From Stenotrophomonas sp. 364 (lineage in GTDB: Bacteria; Pseudomonadota; Gammaproteobacteria; Xanthomonadales; Xanthomonadaceae), in contig NZ_CP047135.1 of assembly GCF_009832905.1 (NCBI RefSeq), positions 3,202,001 through 3,266,000 on the forward strand: a stretch of 64,000 nucleotides of DNA. Direction: 5' to 3'. The position numbers and the translations under genes were made by a program. The notes beneath the pieces were generated by a model. The model did no database searches. It had not been told where the DNA came from and worked only from the letters and a program-made list of their open reading frames with translations. Shown piece after piece: positions 56,911 through 64,000 of this stretch. The stretch's first letter is position 1. The number at the start of each line of letters is the position of its first letter.

Positions 56911-58248
56911 ATGTCAGCGTTCGAACGATTCATCGATGATGCCGCCGTACGACTGGAACTCGGCTACCGCGCCCGCAGCGTGGTGAATGTGCTGTCCCGC
57001 TGGATCGCGTCGCACCCGCTGGGCCTGGACGGCCTGGCGCAACAGTTCGAGCAGGCCGGGCTGGGTGCCCAGTTCCGTAGCTGGCAGCGACCGGGCGAAC
57101 CCTCCCGCCCGCTGCTGGCGAGCGAACTCGAACACGCCATCGGCACCCATGCACTGGTCACGATGGCGCGTCGTGCCGGCTTTCCGCCCGGCACGTTCCG
57201 GGTGATCGCCTGCGAACTGCTGCCCGGCCTGGTCACGTTGGCCAGCGCGGCCAGACCTGTGCGCGCTGCTGCATTCCGCCCCGCGCGCCTGCCTCGCCTG
57301 CGGGGATCCACGCCCGCGCCGGCGCGAACGGTCCAGGGCCTGGCCCTGCGCGGCATGCTGTGGCCGCTGGCGGGCGTCGCGCTGATCGCATTCAGCACCT
57401 GGCTGCTGCTGAAGATCCGCGCGCCGCACTGGGCGCCGCCGGTCATCACCGAACAACGCGATGCCCGGTTGTCGCTGCACCAGTACGGCAACCGCGTCCT
57501 GGTGCAGGGCCGCCTGCCCAGCGAAGCGGCCCGGCGCCAGGCCTGGAATGCGCTCACCGCCCTGCATGGCCGCGATGCCGTGCGCGGCGGAATCGCGCTG
57601 GATCCGGCGACCCGGCACCCACGCTGGCTGGACCGGCTGACCGCCCGCATTCAACAGCTGGAAGGCGACGGGCTGCTGCTGGACTTCAACGGCGATACGT
57701 TGCGGGTGGATACCTCGGCGATGGTCGCCGCGCGGCGCCTGGAGGTGTCACGGCTGCTCCGCCGCCACTTCGCCGATCTGCAGACCACCGGGCTGTGGGG
57801 CCCGGGGCTGGCGGCGCTGGCCGCCCTGCCTGCGCAGGCCGACGCCACCACGGTGGTGGATGCGTTGAACCAGACCACATTGAAATTCCGTGCCGGATCG
57901 GCCGTGCTGACCGGCGACAGCACCGACACCGTGGACGCCGTGGCGGCCGCACTGACGCTGCTGCCGGCAGGCACGCGCATCGATGTGGCCGCGCACACCG
58001 ACAGCAACGGCCGCGCCGACGCCAACCTGCTGTTGAGCCAGCAGCGCGCCGCGACGGTGGCGCAGGCACTCCAGGAACGCGGCGTACCGGCCGCGATGCT
58101 GGTCGCCACCGGCCACGGGCATCAGCACCCCATCGCCGACAACCGCGACGATGCGGGGCGCGCACGCAATCGACGGATCACCTATGCAGTGGTTGCTCCA
58201 GACAGCGATACGACGGCCGCAGACTCCCTGGCCTGGCTGGAGCGGTGA
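56911..58248 (+). CDS. Inner-membrane OmpA-family protein with YidB-like N-terminus, 445 aa
   Basis: Residues about 1-115 resemble the YidB/DUF937 domain (FIDDAAVRLELG, LSRWIASHPLGLDGLAQQ). A single membrane helix is at about 149-169 (GMLWPLAGVALIAFSTWLLL). A BON-like region follows (about 180-310), then a C-terminal OmpA-like peptidoglycan-binding domain (about 330-435; AHTDSNGRADANLLLSQQR, NRRITY). ATG 56911 has AAGGGG 9 bp upstream; 56902 is an alternative, TTG 56809 unlikely. Cell-envelope function by architecture; specific role unknown. Confidence 0.85.
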   Translation: MSAFERFIDDAAVRLELGYRARSVVNVLSRWIASHPLGLDGLAQQFEQAGLGAQFRSWQRPGEPSRPLLASELEHAIGTHALVTMARRAGFPPGTFRVIACELLPGLVTLASAARPVRAAAFRPARLPRLRGSTPAPARTVQGLALRGMLWPLAGVALIAFSTWLLLKIRAPHWAPPVITEQRDARLSLHQYGNRVLVQGRLPSEAARRQAWNALTALHGRDAVRGGIALDPATRHPRWLDRLTARIQQLEGDGLLLDFNGDTLRVDTSAMVAARRLEVSRLLRRHFADLQTTGLWGPGLAALAALPAQADATTVVDALNQTTLKFRAGSAVLTGDSTDTVDAVAAALTLLPAGTRIDVAAHTDSNGRADANLLLSQQRAATVAQALQERGVPAAMLVATGHGHQHPIADNRDDAGRARNRRITYAVVAPDSDTTAADSLAWLER

Positions 58249-58255
58249 AACCGGC

Positions 58256-58687
58256 TCAGTCGAGAAATCGCCCGGCCTGTCCGGGCGCCGGCAGGTAACA
58301 GCTGTCATGCCGCCCGAACCAGCGGTAGCGGTTGCGCGCCAGCGCGCGGTAGGCGCGATCGCGCCAGGCTGACGGCAGCAGCCGCAGCACGGCTGTCAGC
58401 CGCCAGGCGCCGCCAAGCCCGGCCAGCACCCGCAGGATCGCATCGGTATCGGTCCAGGCCTGGCCGTTCTCCAGCAACAGGAACGACAGCGGATCGTCCG
58501 GGTCCAGTCCGTGCTGCTGCAGCAGTGAACGGCCGTGGCTGCCCTGCATCGCCGCGAACCGATAGCGCCCCTGCCGGTCGAAGCGCAGCAGGAACCGTAC
58601 CCAGCGGCTGCACAGCGCGCAGATCCCGTCGAACACGATCACCGCGTGGCCAGCGCTGCGGTCGACGTCGGCCGGGGTGCGGTCCAT
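58256..58687 (-). CDS. DCC family thiol-disulphide oxidoreductase-like protein, 143 aa
   Basis: DUF393/DCC protein. The start at 58687 (MDRTPADVDRSAG) is followed by VIVFDGICALCSRW, with the DxxCxxC signature (Cys23, Cys26). The rest (about 60-143) is Arg/Leu-rich, ending FLD. No signal peptide. It lies 4 bp from pgeF on the same strand; the long frame upstream to 59089 was trimmed. Substrate unknown. Confidence 0.87.
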   Translation of the reverse strand: MDRTPADVDRSAGHAVIVFDGICALCSRWVRFLLRFDRQGRYRFAAMQGSHGRSLLQQHGLDPDDPLSFLLLENGQAWTDTDAILRVLAGLGGAWRLTAVLRLLPSAWRDRAYRALARNRYRWFGRHDSCYLPAPGQAGRFLD

Positions 58688-58691
58688 CGGC

Positions 58692-59471
58692 TCAGCGCGC
58701 CATCCAGGCCAGGGTTGCCATGCGCCCGGTACGGCGGTCGCGGCGGTGCGAATAGAACCGTTGCGGGTCGTCGATGCTGCACAGCTGGCCGCCGCTGATC
58801 TGCGCCGGGTCGACCCCCACGCTGTGCAGGCGGCGCCGGGCCAGCGCGTACAGGTCCACCTTCCAGTGCCCCGGGCGGGTGGCCGCGAACGCCGCTTCGG
58901 CGCCTGCATCGCGTTCGACGAAGGCCGCGAACACGTCTTCGCCCACTTCGTAATGGGTCGGGCCGGCCGCCGGTCCCAGCCACGCCTGCAGCTGCGCCGC
59001 CGGAGTGCGCATGGCAGCCACCGTGGCTTCCAGCATGCCGTCGGCCAGGCCGCGCCATCCGGCATGGGCCGCGCCGATCTCGCTGCCATCGCGGGCAGCC
59101 AGCACCACCGGCAGGCAGTCTGCGGTGAGGATGGCCAGCACCACGCCCGGCACCGAGGTCACCGCCGCATCGGCGGTCGGCTCGGTTTCCACGCCCTGCG
59201 CGGTGGGCGCAGCGTCGAACCGAAGCACCGTGGTGCCATGCACCTGGCGCAGCCAGTGCGGCGCCGAGGGCAGCGCCAGCCCGGCCTGCAGCAGGTCACG
59301 GTTGCGCTGCACCTGGGCCGGGTCGTCGCCGTCGGCGGCGTAGCGGTTGCCCATGTTGAACTGGTCGAACGGCGGCACCGACCCACCCGCGCCGTAGCGC
59401 AGGGTGGTGCCCGCCTGCACCCCGGGGGGCGCAGGCCAGTCGGCCGCCAGCAACGGAACCGGTGCGGGCAT
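58692..59471 (-). CDS. pgeF: Peptidoglycan editing factor PgeF (YfiH, laccase domain), 259 aa
   Basis: Cu-oxidase_4/YfiH family. Metal-ligand segments are visible: QVHGTTV (His), LTADCLPVVL (Cys) and HAGWRGLADG (His), in the usual order. Family members have been described as purine nucleoside phosphorylases/adenosine deaminases and as a factor that edits misincorporated peptidoglycan residues. The start at 59471 shares one base with the rluD stop (TGATG), so translation is coupled. Confidence 0.9.
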   Translation of the reverse strand: MPAPVPLLAADWPAPPGVQAGTTLRYGAGGSVPPFDQFNMGNRYAADGDDPAQVQRNRDLLQAGLALPSAPHWLRQVHGTTVLRFDAAPTAQGVETEPTADAAVTSVPGVVLAILTADCLPVVLAARDGSEIGAAHAGWRGLADGMLEATVAAMRTPAAQLQAWLGPAAGPTHYEVGEDVFAAFVERDAGAEAAFAATRPGHWKVDLYALARRRLHSVGVDPAQISGGQLCSIDDPQRFYSHRRDRRTGRMATLAWMAR

Positions 59472-60466
59472 CAGCGGCGCCCGCGTTCCAGCTCGGCGAA
59501 GCGCTTGCTGTCTTCGCGCAGCGCCTGCATCAGCGCCTGCATGTCCGCCGGCGGCGGCGCGCTGTTGGTGATGGTCTCACCGGTGATGGGGTGCACGAAC
59601 TCCAGCGTTTCGGCGTGCAGCGCCTGGCGCTTGAAGCCGCGCAGCTGCGCAACCAGTTCATCGCTGGCACCCTTGGGCAGCTTCAGCGCGCCACCGTACA
59701 GCTGGTCGCCGATGATCGGGTGGCGCAGGTGCGCCATGTGCACGCGGATCTGGTGGGTACGGCCGGTTTCCAGGCGGCATTCCAGCGCGGTGTGCGCACG
59801 GAAGCGCTCGCGCAGGCGGTAATGGGTGATCGCGTCCTTGCCGTCTTCACGCACGGCCATGCGCACGCGGTCGCGCGGATGGCGGTCGATGGCCGCATCG
59901 GCGGTGCCACCGGACACCAGCGCGCCCACCACGATGGCCAGGTACTGGCGGTGCACTTCGCGCGCCGACAGCTGCTCGACCAGCGCGGTCTGCGCCTGGA
60001 TCGTGCGGGCGATCACCATCACCCCGCTGGTGTCCTTGTCCAGGCGGTGCACGATGCCTGCGCGCGGCAGCACCGACAGCGACGGGTCGCGGAACAGCAG
60101 GGCGTTGACCAGCGTACCGGTGGGGTTGCCCGCGCCGGGGTGGACCACCAGCCCGACCGGCTTGTTGATGACGAACACGTGCTCGTCCTCGTACAGCACC
60201 TCCAGCGGGATGTCCTCCGGCTCGGCATGGGTCTGGGTGTCAAGCACGACATGCAGGCTGGCCACCTCGCCGCCCCGCACCGGGTCTCGCCCGCGCACGG
60301 CCTGGCCGTCCAGCAGGACGTCGCCGGACTTGATCCACTCGGTCAGCTTGGACCGGGAGAATTCGGGGAACAGCTCGGCCAGGACGGCGTCAAAACGCCG
60401 TCCTGCGGCGGTATCGGGCACCACGGCCTGGCGGGGGGATTCGGATTCGGAAGCGTTATCGGACAT
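59471..60466 (-). CDS. rluD: 23S rRNA pseudouridine synthase RluD, 331 aa
   Basis: Pseudouridine synthase modifying helix 69 of 23S rRNA. ATG at 60466 ([10 protein letters not shown]). N-terminal S4-like domain (about 18-80; [18 protein letters not shown]), then the catalytic HRLDKDTSG with the active Asp (about residue 140), and the [10 protein letters not shown] motif. An upstream frame extension to 60511 was rejected. Linkage bamD-rluD-pgeF, with bamD divergent, is standard in gamma-proteobacteria. Confidence 0.95.
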   Translation of the reverse strand: MSDNASESESPRQAVVPDTAAGRRFDAVLAELFPEFSRSKLTEWIKSGDVLLDGQAVRGRDPVRGGEVASLHVVLDTQTHAEPEDIPLEVLYEDEHVFVINKPVGLVVHPGAGNPTGTLVNALLFRDPSLSVLPRAGIVHRLDKDTSGVMVIARTIQAQTALVEQLSAREVHRQYLAIVVGALVSGGTADAAIDRHPRDRVRMAVREDGKDAITHYRLRERFRAHTALECRLETGRTHQIRVHMAHLRHPIIGDQLYGGALKLPKGASDELVAQLRGFKRQALHAETLEFVHPITGETITNSAPPPADMQALMQALREDSKRFAELERGRR

Positions 60467-60582
60467 GGGGAAAGCACCGCTGGGAGACAAATTTGGGGTC
60501 CGGGCGACCACTTTCAGTCGCAGGACAGGCCACTAGGCTATCATCGACCCTTCGTATTCCAGCCGCGTCCCGCCCTGACCCC

Positions 60583-61467
60583 ATGATCCGACGCTCTTCT
60601 TTGCTGTCCGCGCCCGTCCGCACCGCCGCCCTGCTGCTGGTCCTGGCCCTCGTCGCCACTGGCTGCCACCGCGGCACCAAGGGGGACAATCCGGACGAAG
60701 GCCTGCCGGTCGAACAGATCTACGAGAAGAGCCACCGCCTGATGGAAGGCGGCAACTGGAGCGGGGCCGAAGCCAACTTCCGCCGCCTGATCGCCCAGTA
60801 CCCGTATGGCCCGTACACCGAACAGGCGATGATCGAAACCGCCTACGCGCAGTACAAGGCCGGCAAGCACGATGACGCGGTGTCCAGCATCGACCGCTTC
60901 ATCCGGACCTATCCGACCCACCGCAACATCGCCTACATGTACTACCTGCGCGGCCTGTCCAACGGCAACCGCAATACGGTGTTCCTGCGTCGCGTGTGGT
61001 CGCTGGACCCGAGCCGCCGCGACCTGTCCACCCCGCACCAGGCCTACGCCGACTTCAACATCGTCGTCGACCGCTACCCGAACAGCCGTTACGCGGCCGA
61101 TGCGCGCCAGCGCATGATCGAGCTGCGCGACGTGTTCGCCCAGCACGAGCTGGACAACGCCCTGTACTATCTGCGCCGCCAGGCCTGGGTGTCGGCCGCA
61201 GGCCGCGCCAACTACCTGCTGGAAACCTACCCGCAGAGCGCCTTCCAGTACGACGCCGTGGCCACCCTGGGCGAGGCCTATACCCGCCTGGGCAACAAGA
61301 CCCTGGCCGACGATGCCCGCCGCGTGCTGGAGATGAACCAGCCCGAGCACCCCTGGCTGCAGGGCAACTGGCCGAAGTATCCGTGGATGGTGCGTAAGCT
61401 GAACCCGTTTGCCGGCGAGAAGTCCGCCAGTACCGGCCAGCGCAATGCGACGATGAACCGCAAGTAG
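60583..61467 (+). CDS. bamD: Outer-membrane assembly lipoprotein BamD, 294 aa
   Basis: Essential component of the BAM complex. ATG at 60583 (MIRRSSLLSAPV); the lipobox LVATGC has lipidated Cys28. Five TPR-like helical repeats cover about 45-260 (YEKSHRLMEGGNWSGAEANF, IRTYPTHRNIAYMYYLRG). The C-terminal tail is longer than E. coli's. It diverges from rluD, and a terminator follows its stop. Confidence 0.95.
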   Translation: MIRRSSLLSAPVRTAALLLVLALVATGCHRGTKGDNPDEGLPVEQIYEKSHRLMEGGNWSGAEANFRRLIAQYPYGPYTEQAMIETAYAQYKAGKHDDAVSSIDRFIRTYPTHRNIAYMYYLRGLSNGNRNTVFLRRVWSLDPSRRDLSTPHQAYADFNIVVDRYPNSRYAADARQRMIELRDVFAQHELDNALYYLRRQAWVSAAGRANYLLETYPQSAFQYDAVATLGEAYTRLGNKTLADDARRVLEMNQPEHPWLQGNWPKYPWMVRKLNPFAGEKSASTGQRNATMNRK

Positions 61468-61486
61468 GCGCGCCGTCGTAATCCCC

Positions 61487-61511
61487 AAAGGGCCCCGCAA
61501 GGGGCCCTTTT
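61487..61511 (+). terminator. Intrinsic terminator after bamD
   Basis: AAAGGGCCCC-GCAA-GGGGCCCTTT then T: 10-bp perfect stem, 4-nt loop, 19 bp after the bamD stop. Short T-run, but symmetrical A-run means it can also work on the other strand. Confidence 0.75.
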
Positions 61512-61653
61512 GCGTTGTGGGTCGAGCGGTCGCGCCCTGCCTAGGAATCGGCTGATACAGGGTGAGTTGCGACCGCCATCCCAGCGTCGAGGCGGGCTCC
61601 CCACGCAGACTGCCGCGCTCGAAGCAGGCCATCCCGGCCCGCAGGGAGCTCCC

Positions 61654-62895
61654 ATGACCCAGCTTCACCGTCACCGACGCCGCGCCACCACCCTGCTTTG
61701 CGCCGTGCTGGCGCTGTCCCCGCTTGCCTCCCTGGCCCAGGACGCCGGCCAGCTGATCTCCAGCGACCGCTTCCAGGCCGACTGGCTGCCCGGGCATGCC
61801 GACCAGACCTACAAGCTCACCTACGCAACCACCGACCTGCACCAGCGTCCTGCGCTGGCGACCGGGCTGGTGATGCTCCCGTCGGGCCCGGCCCCGGCTG
61901 GCGGCTGGCCGGTGGTGTCCTGGGCGCACGGCACCCAGGGCACGGCCGACCGATGCGCGCCCTCGGCAGGCGGTCCGACCCGACCGGCGCGCGACGCCGC
62001 TTACCTGGACCTGTTTCTCCAGCGGGGCTATGCGATCGTCGCCTCGGATTTCCAGGGGCTGGGCTCGCCAGGCGAACATGCCTACCTGCACGGCCCCAGC
62101 GTGGCCCACAACATCGTGGATATGGTCAAGGCGAGCCAGCAGCTCAATGCCGCGTTGCCGGTGACCCGCCACCTGGCGCCACGCTGGGTCTCGGTGGGGT
62201 ATTCGCAGGGCGCGGGCGCGGCGGTATATGCGGCCAGCGTGGCCACCGAGCTCGGCGGGCCGGCGCTGGACTTCCGCGGCGCGGTGGGCACCGGCACCCC
62301 GGCCTGGGTCAACCTGACCACCCGCGGCCTGGGACCGGGCTCGACCCAGCAACTCGGCGCCGGGGGTACCGCCTACCTGACCTATCTGATCAACGGGCTG
62401 ATCCAGGCCGACCCCCGTATCGCCGACCTGCTCACCGACGTGGGCCGCGCACGGTTGGCGCAGGCCCGGCAGCTGTGCCTGGCCGAGCTGACCCTTGAAC
62501 TGGAAGGGGTCACGCTGTCCGATTACTTCCATACGCCGTTGAGTGCGCTCCCGGGCATCACCACGACCCTGGACAGCTACCTGGCCATGCCGCTGCGCGG
62601 CTTCGACCAGCCCTTGCTGCTCGCCCATGGCAGCGCAGACACGGATGTGGCCTATCTGGGCGCGCTGCTGTACGGGCTGGTGCTGGCCATTAACCAGCAG
62701 CCGCTACGCTTCCGCAGCTACCCGGCCACCCATTCCGAAAGCCTGCATGCGGCCAGCGCGGACGTGCTGGCCTTCGTCGACGCGCGCCTGGGCACCATGC
62801 CCGGGGCGGCTCTGCCGGGTTGGAACGTCAGCGCGGCCGACATCGCCCGCGCCTCCGACGGCATCGACACGCTACCGCAGGACGCGCTGCGCTGA
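61654..62895 (+). CDS. Secretory lipase-like alpha/beta hydrolase, 413 aa
   Basis: Exported hydrolase: signal peptide about 1-29 (ending LAQD), oxyanion-region WAHGTQG (about 90-96), nucleophile elbow GYSQG (Ser184), late acidic GSADTD (about 330) and a late His in ATHSESLH (about 365). It resembles the LIP (secretory lipase) family. ATG at 61654 follows GGGAG; the upstream frame to 61510 overlaps the terminator and was rejected. The substrate is probably an ester; no neighbour helps. Confidence 0.85.
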   Translation: MTQLHRHRRRATTLLCAVLALSPLASLAQDAGQLISSDRFQADWLPGHADQTYKLTYATTDLHQRPALATGLVMLPSGPAPAGGWPVVSWAHGTQGTADRCAPSAGGPTRPARDAAYLDLFLQRGYAIVASDFQGLGSPGEHAYLHGPSVAHNIVDMVKASQQLNAALPVTRHLAPRWVSVGYSQGAGAAVYAASVATELGGPALDFRGAVGTGTPAWVNLTTRGLGPGSTQQLGAGGTAYLTYLINGLIQADPRIADLLTDVGRARLAQARQLCLAELTLELEGVTLSDYFHTPLSALPGITTTLDSYLAMPLRGFDQPLLLAHGSADTDVAYLGALLYGLVLAINQQPLRFRSYPATHSESLHAASADVLAFVDARLGTMPGAALPGWNVSAADIARASDGIDTLPQDALR

Positions 62896-62901
62896 CCGGA
62901 T

Positions 62902-62930
62902 CGGGGCGGCGTACGGTCGGCGCCGCCCCG
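62902..62930. terminator. Hairpin between the convergent lipase and nadE genes
   Basis: Perfect 10-bp arms CGGGGCGGCG / CGCCGCCCCG with 9-nt loop, starting 7 bp after the lipase stop and 3 bp from the nadE stop. No T-run. Could serve both transcripts as a 3'-end structure. Confidence 0.5.
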
Positions 62931-62932
62931 GC

Positions 62933-64000
62933 TCAGCCCTTGTAGCCGTTACTGATCGGGTACCGCCGCTCCCGCCCGAACGCGCGCCGCGACACCTTAG
63001 GGCCGGGCGCTGCCTGGTGGCGCTTCCATTCGCTGGTGCGCACCAGGCGCAGCACGCGGTCCACCACCTCGGCGGCATACCCGGCGGCCACGATCTCCTC
63101 GCGCGACTGCTCCTGGTCCACGTAACGGTACAGGATGCCGTCCAGCACGTCGTAGGCCGGCAGCGAATCCTGGTCGGTCTGGTTGGCACGCAGCTCGGCC
63201 GAGGGCGGGCGGCTGATCACCGCCGGCGGGATCACCGGCGCACCGCCCACCGTGTTGCGCCACTTGGACAGGCCGAACACCTCGGTCTTGTACAGGTCCT
63301 TCAGCGGGGCATAGCCACCGCACATGTCGCCGTAGATGGTGGCGTAGCCGACCGCATACTCGCTCTTGTTGCCGGTGGTCAGCAGCAGCCCGCCGAACTT
63401 GTTCGACAACGCCATCAGGATCACGCCGCGGGCGCGCGACTGCAGATTCTCTTCGGTCACATCGGCGGCCTGGCCTTCGAACATCGGGCCCAGCGCGGCC
63501 ATCAGGCCTTCAAACACCGGCTCGATCGAGACGGCGTCCAGCTTCACGCCCAGCGCGCGGCACTGCTCGGCCGCCAGGTCGTTGGACATGTCAGCGGTGT
63601 AGCGCGACGGCAGCCGCACGGCGGTGACGTTGTCCGCGCCCAGCGCATCCACCGCCATGGCCAGCACCAGCGCCGAATCGATGCCGCCGGACAGGCCCAG
63701 CCACACCTTCTTGAAGCCGTTCTTGCGGCAGTAGTCCTGGATCCCGCGGGTGACCGCGCGCCAGGCCAGCGCGTCCATGCTTTCATCGCCGTCGTCGATC
63801 CACTCGCGCGGCAGGAAGCGGCGCGTGTCGGCGTCGTAGTCGACCACCAGCCACTGGTCGGTGAACGCGGCGGCAGCCGGGTGCACGGTGCCGTCGCCAT
63901 CGGCCACCACCGAGGCGCCGTCGAACACCAGCGCGTCCTGGCCGCCGACCACGTTGAGGTAGACGATCGCCGCCCCGCTCTCGCGGGTGCGCTCGGCCAG
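62933..64000 (-). CDS. nadE: Glutamine-dependent NAD+ synthetase NadE (5' end cut by window)
   Basis: C-terminal two thirds of NadE, open to the window edge at 64000. The visible part starts within the nitrilase-like glutaminase domain (VVGGQDALVFDGAS); the catalytic Cys of that domain is just inside or beyond the edge and cannot be checked. The synthetase domain follows, with the ATP pyrophosphatase loop LSGGIDSALVLAMAVDALG. Then come SNKFGGLLLTTGNKSE and YGDMCGGYAPLKDLYKTEVF, all family hallmarks. It catalyses the last step of NAD synthesis. Confidence 0.94.
   Translation of the reverse strand: MAERTRESGAAIVYLNVVGGQDALVFDGASVVADGDGTVHPAAAAFTDQWLVVDYDADTRRFLPREWIDDGDESMDALAWRAVTRGIQDYCRKNGFKKVWLGLSGGIDSALVLAMAVDALGADNVTAVRLPSRYTADMSNDLAAEQCRALGVKLDAVSIEPVFEGLMAALGPMFEGQAADVTEENLQSRARGVILMALSNKFGGLLLTTGNKSEYAVGYATIYGDMCGGYAPLKDLYKTEVFGLSKWRNTVGGAPVIPPAVISRPPSAELRANQTDQDSLPAYDVLDGILYRYVDQEQSREEIVAAGYAAEVVDRVLRLVRTSEWKRHQAAPGPKVSRRAFGRERRYPISNGYKG

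Overview
The window looks like chromosomal DNA of a Stenotrophomonas, probably close to S. rhizophila. Three observations support this. First, many GTAG-type short palindromes (the SMAG/REP family typical of Stenotrophomonas) sit between genes. Second, an L2-type class A beta-lactamase is divergent from an AmpR-type regulator. Third, there is a fused phosphatase/synthase for glucosylglycerol (GgpPS), an architecture described from S. rhizophila, next to an MFS transporter. The DNA is uniformly GC-rich. I see no rRNA, tRNA, insertion sequence, prophage or CRISPR array.

Layout. 1-12 kb (minus strand): cell-envelope and recombination block, transcribed yebC, ruvC, ruvA, kup, ruvB, ybgC, tolQ, tolR, tolA, a second TolA-C-terminal-like gene, tolB, pal, cpoB, queE. 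The tol block spans the envelope, and kup is inserted between ruvA and ruvB. 12-17.6 kb: a hydrolase, a GNAT acetyltransferase, a very acidic small protein, aspS, a DUF3011 secreted protein and a lipoprotein. 17.7-21.3 kb: translationally coupled MFS transporter and GgpPS (osmoprotection). 21.4-25.5 kb: bla/ampR and an ABC-F ATPase. 25.8-33 kb: a TonB-dependent receptor, a CPA2 antiporter, an AraC-type regulator and an O-acetylhomoserine sulfhydrylase-like enzyme. 33-41 kb: clpB with a sigma-32-like promoter, divergent from a fecI-fecR-TonB receptor-dihaem peroxidase locus with a Fur-box-like site. 41-49 kb: DUF3014 protein, GST, NCS2-like permease, poxB, two small unknown proteins, a VCBS/SH3 secreted protein and a DUF3574 lipoprotein. 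49-55.7 kb: a second receptor resembling the one at 25.8 kb, then otsB, a GH15 enzyme and otsA. 55.7-56.5 kb: a tandem array of about 217-bp units built from inverted SMAG-like palindromes. 56.9-64 kb: a YidB-like/OmpA fusion, DCC protein, pgeF, rluD, bamD, a secretory lipase and nadE (cut by the window end).

Two compatible-solute pathways (glucosylglycerol and trehalose) lie about 30 kb apart, fitting a salt- or desiccation-tolerant, plant- or soil-associated lifestyle. The most unusual regions are the sigma/anti-sigma/receptor/dihaem-peroxidase locus, which resembles the import and regulation half of methanobactin operons without biosynthesis genes; the TolA C-terminal paralogue inside the tol operon; the GH15 gene inside the trehalose operon; and the palindrome arrays.
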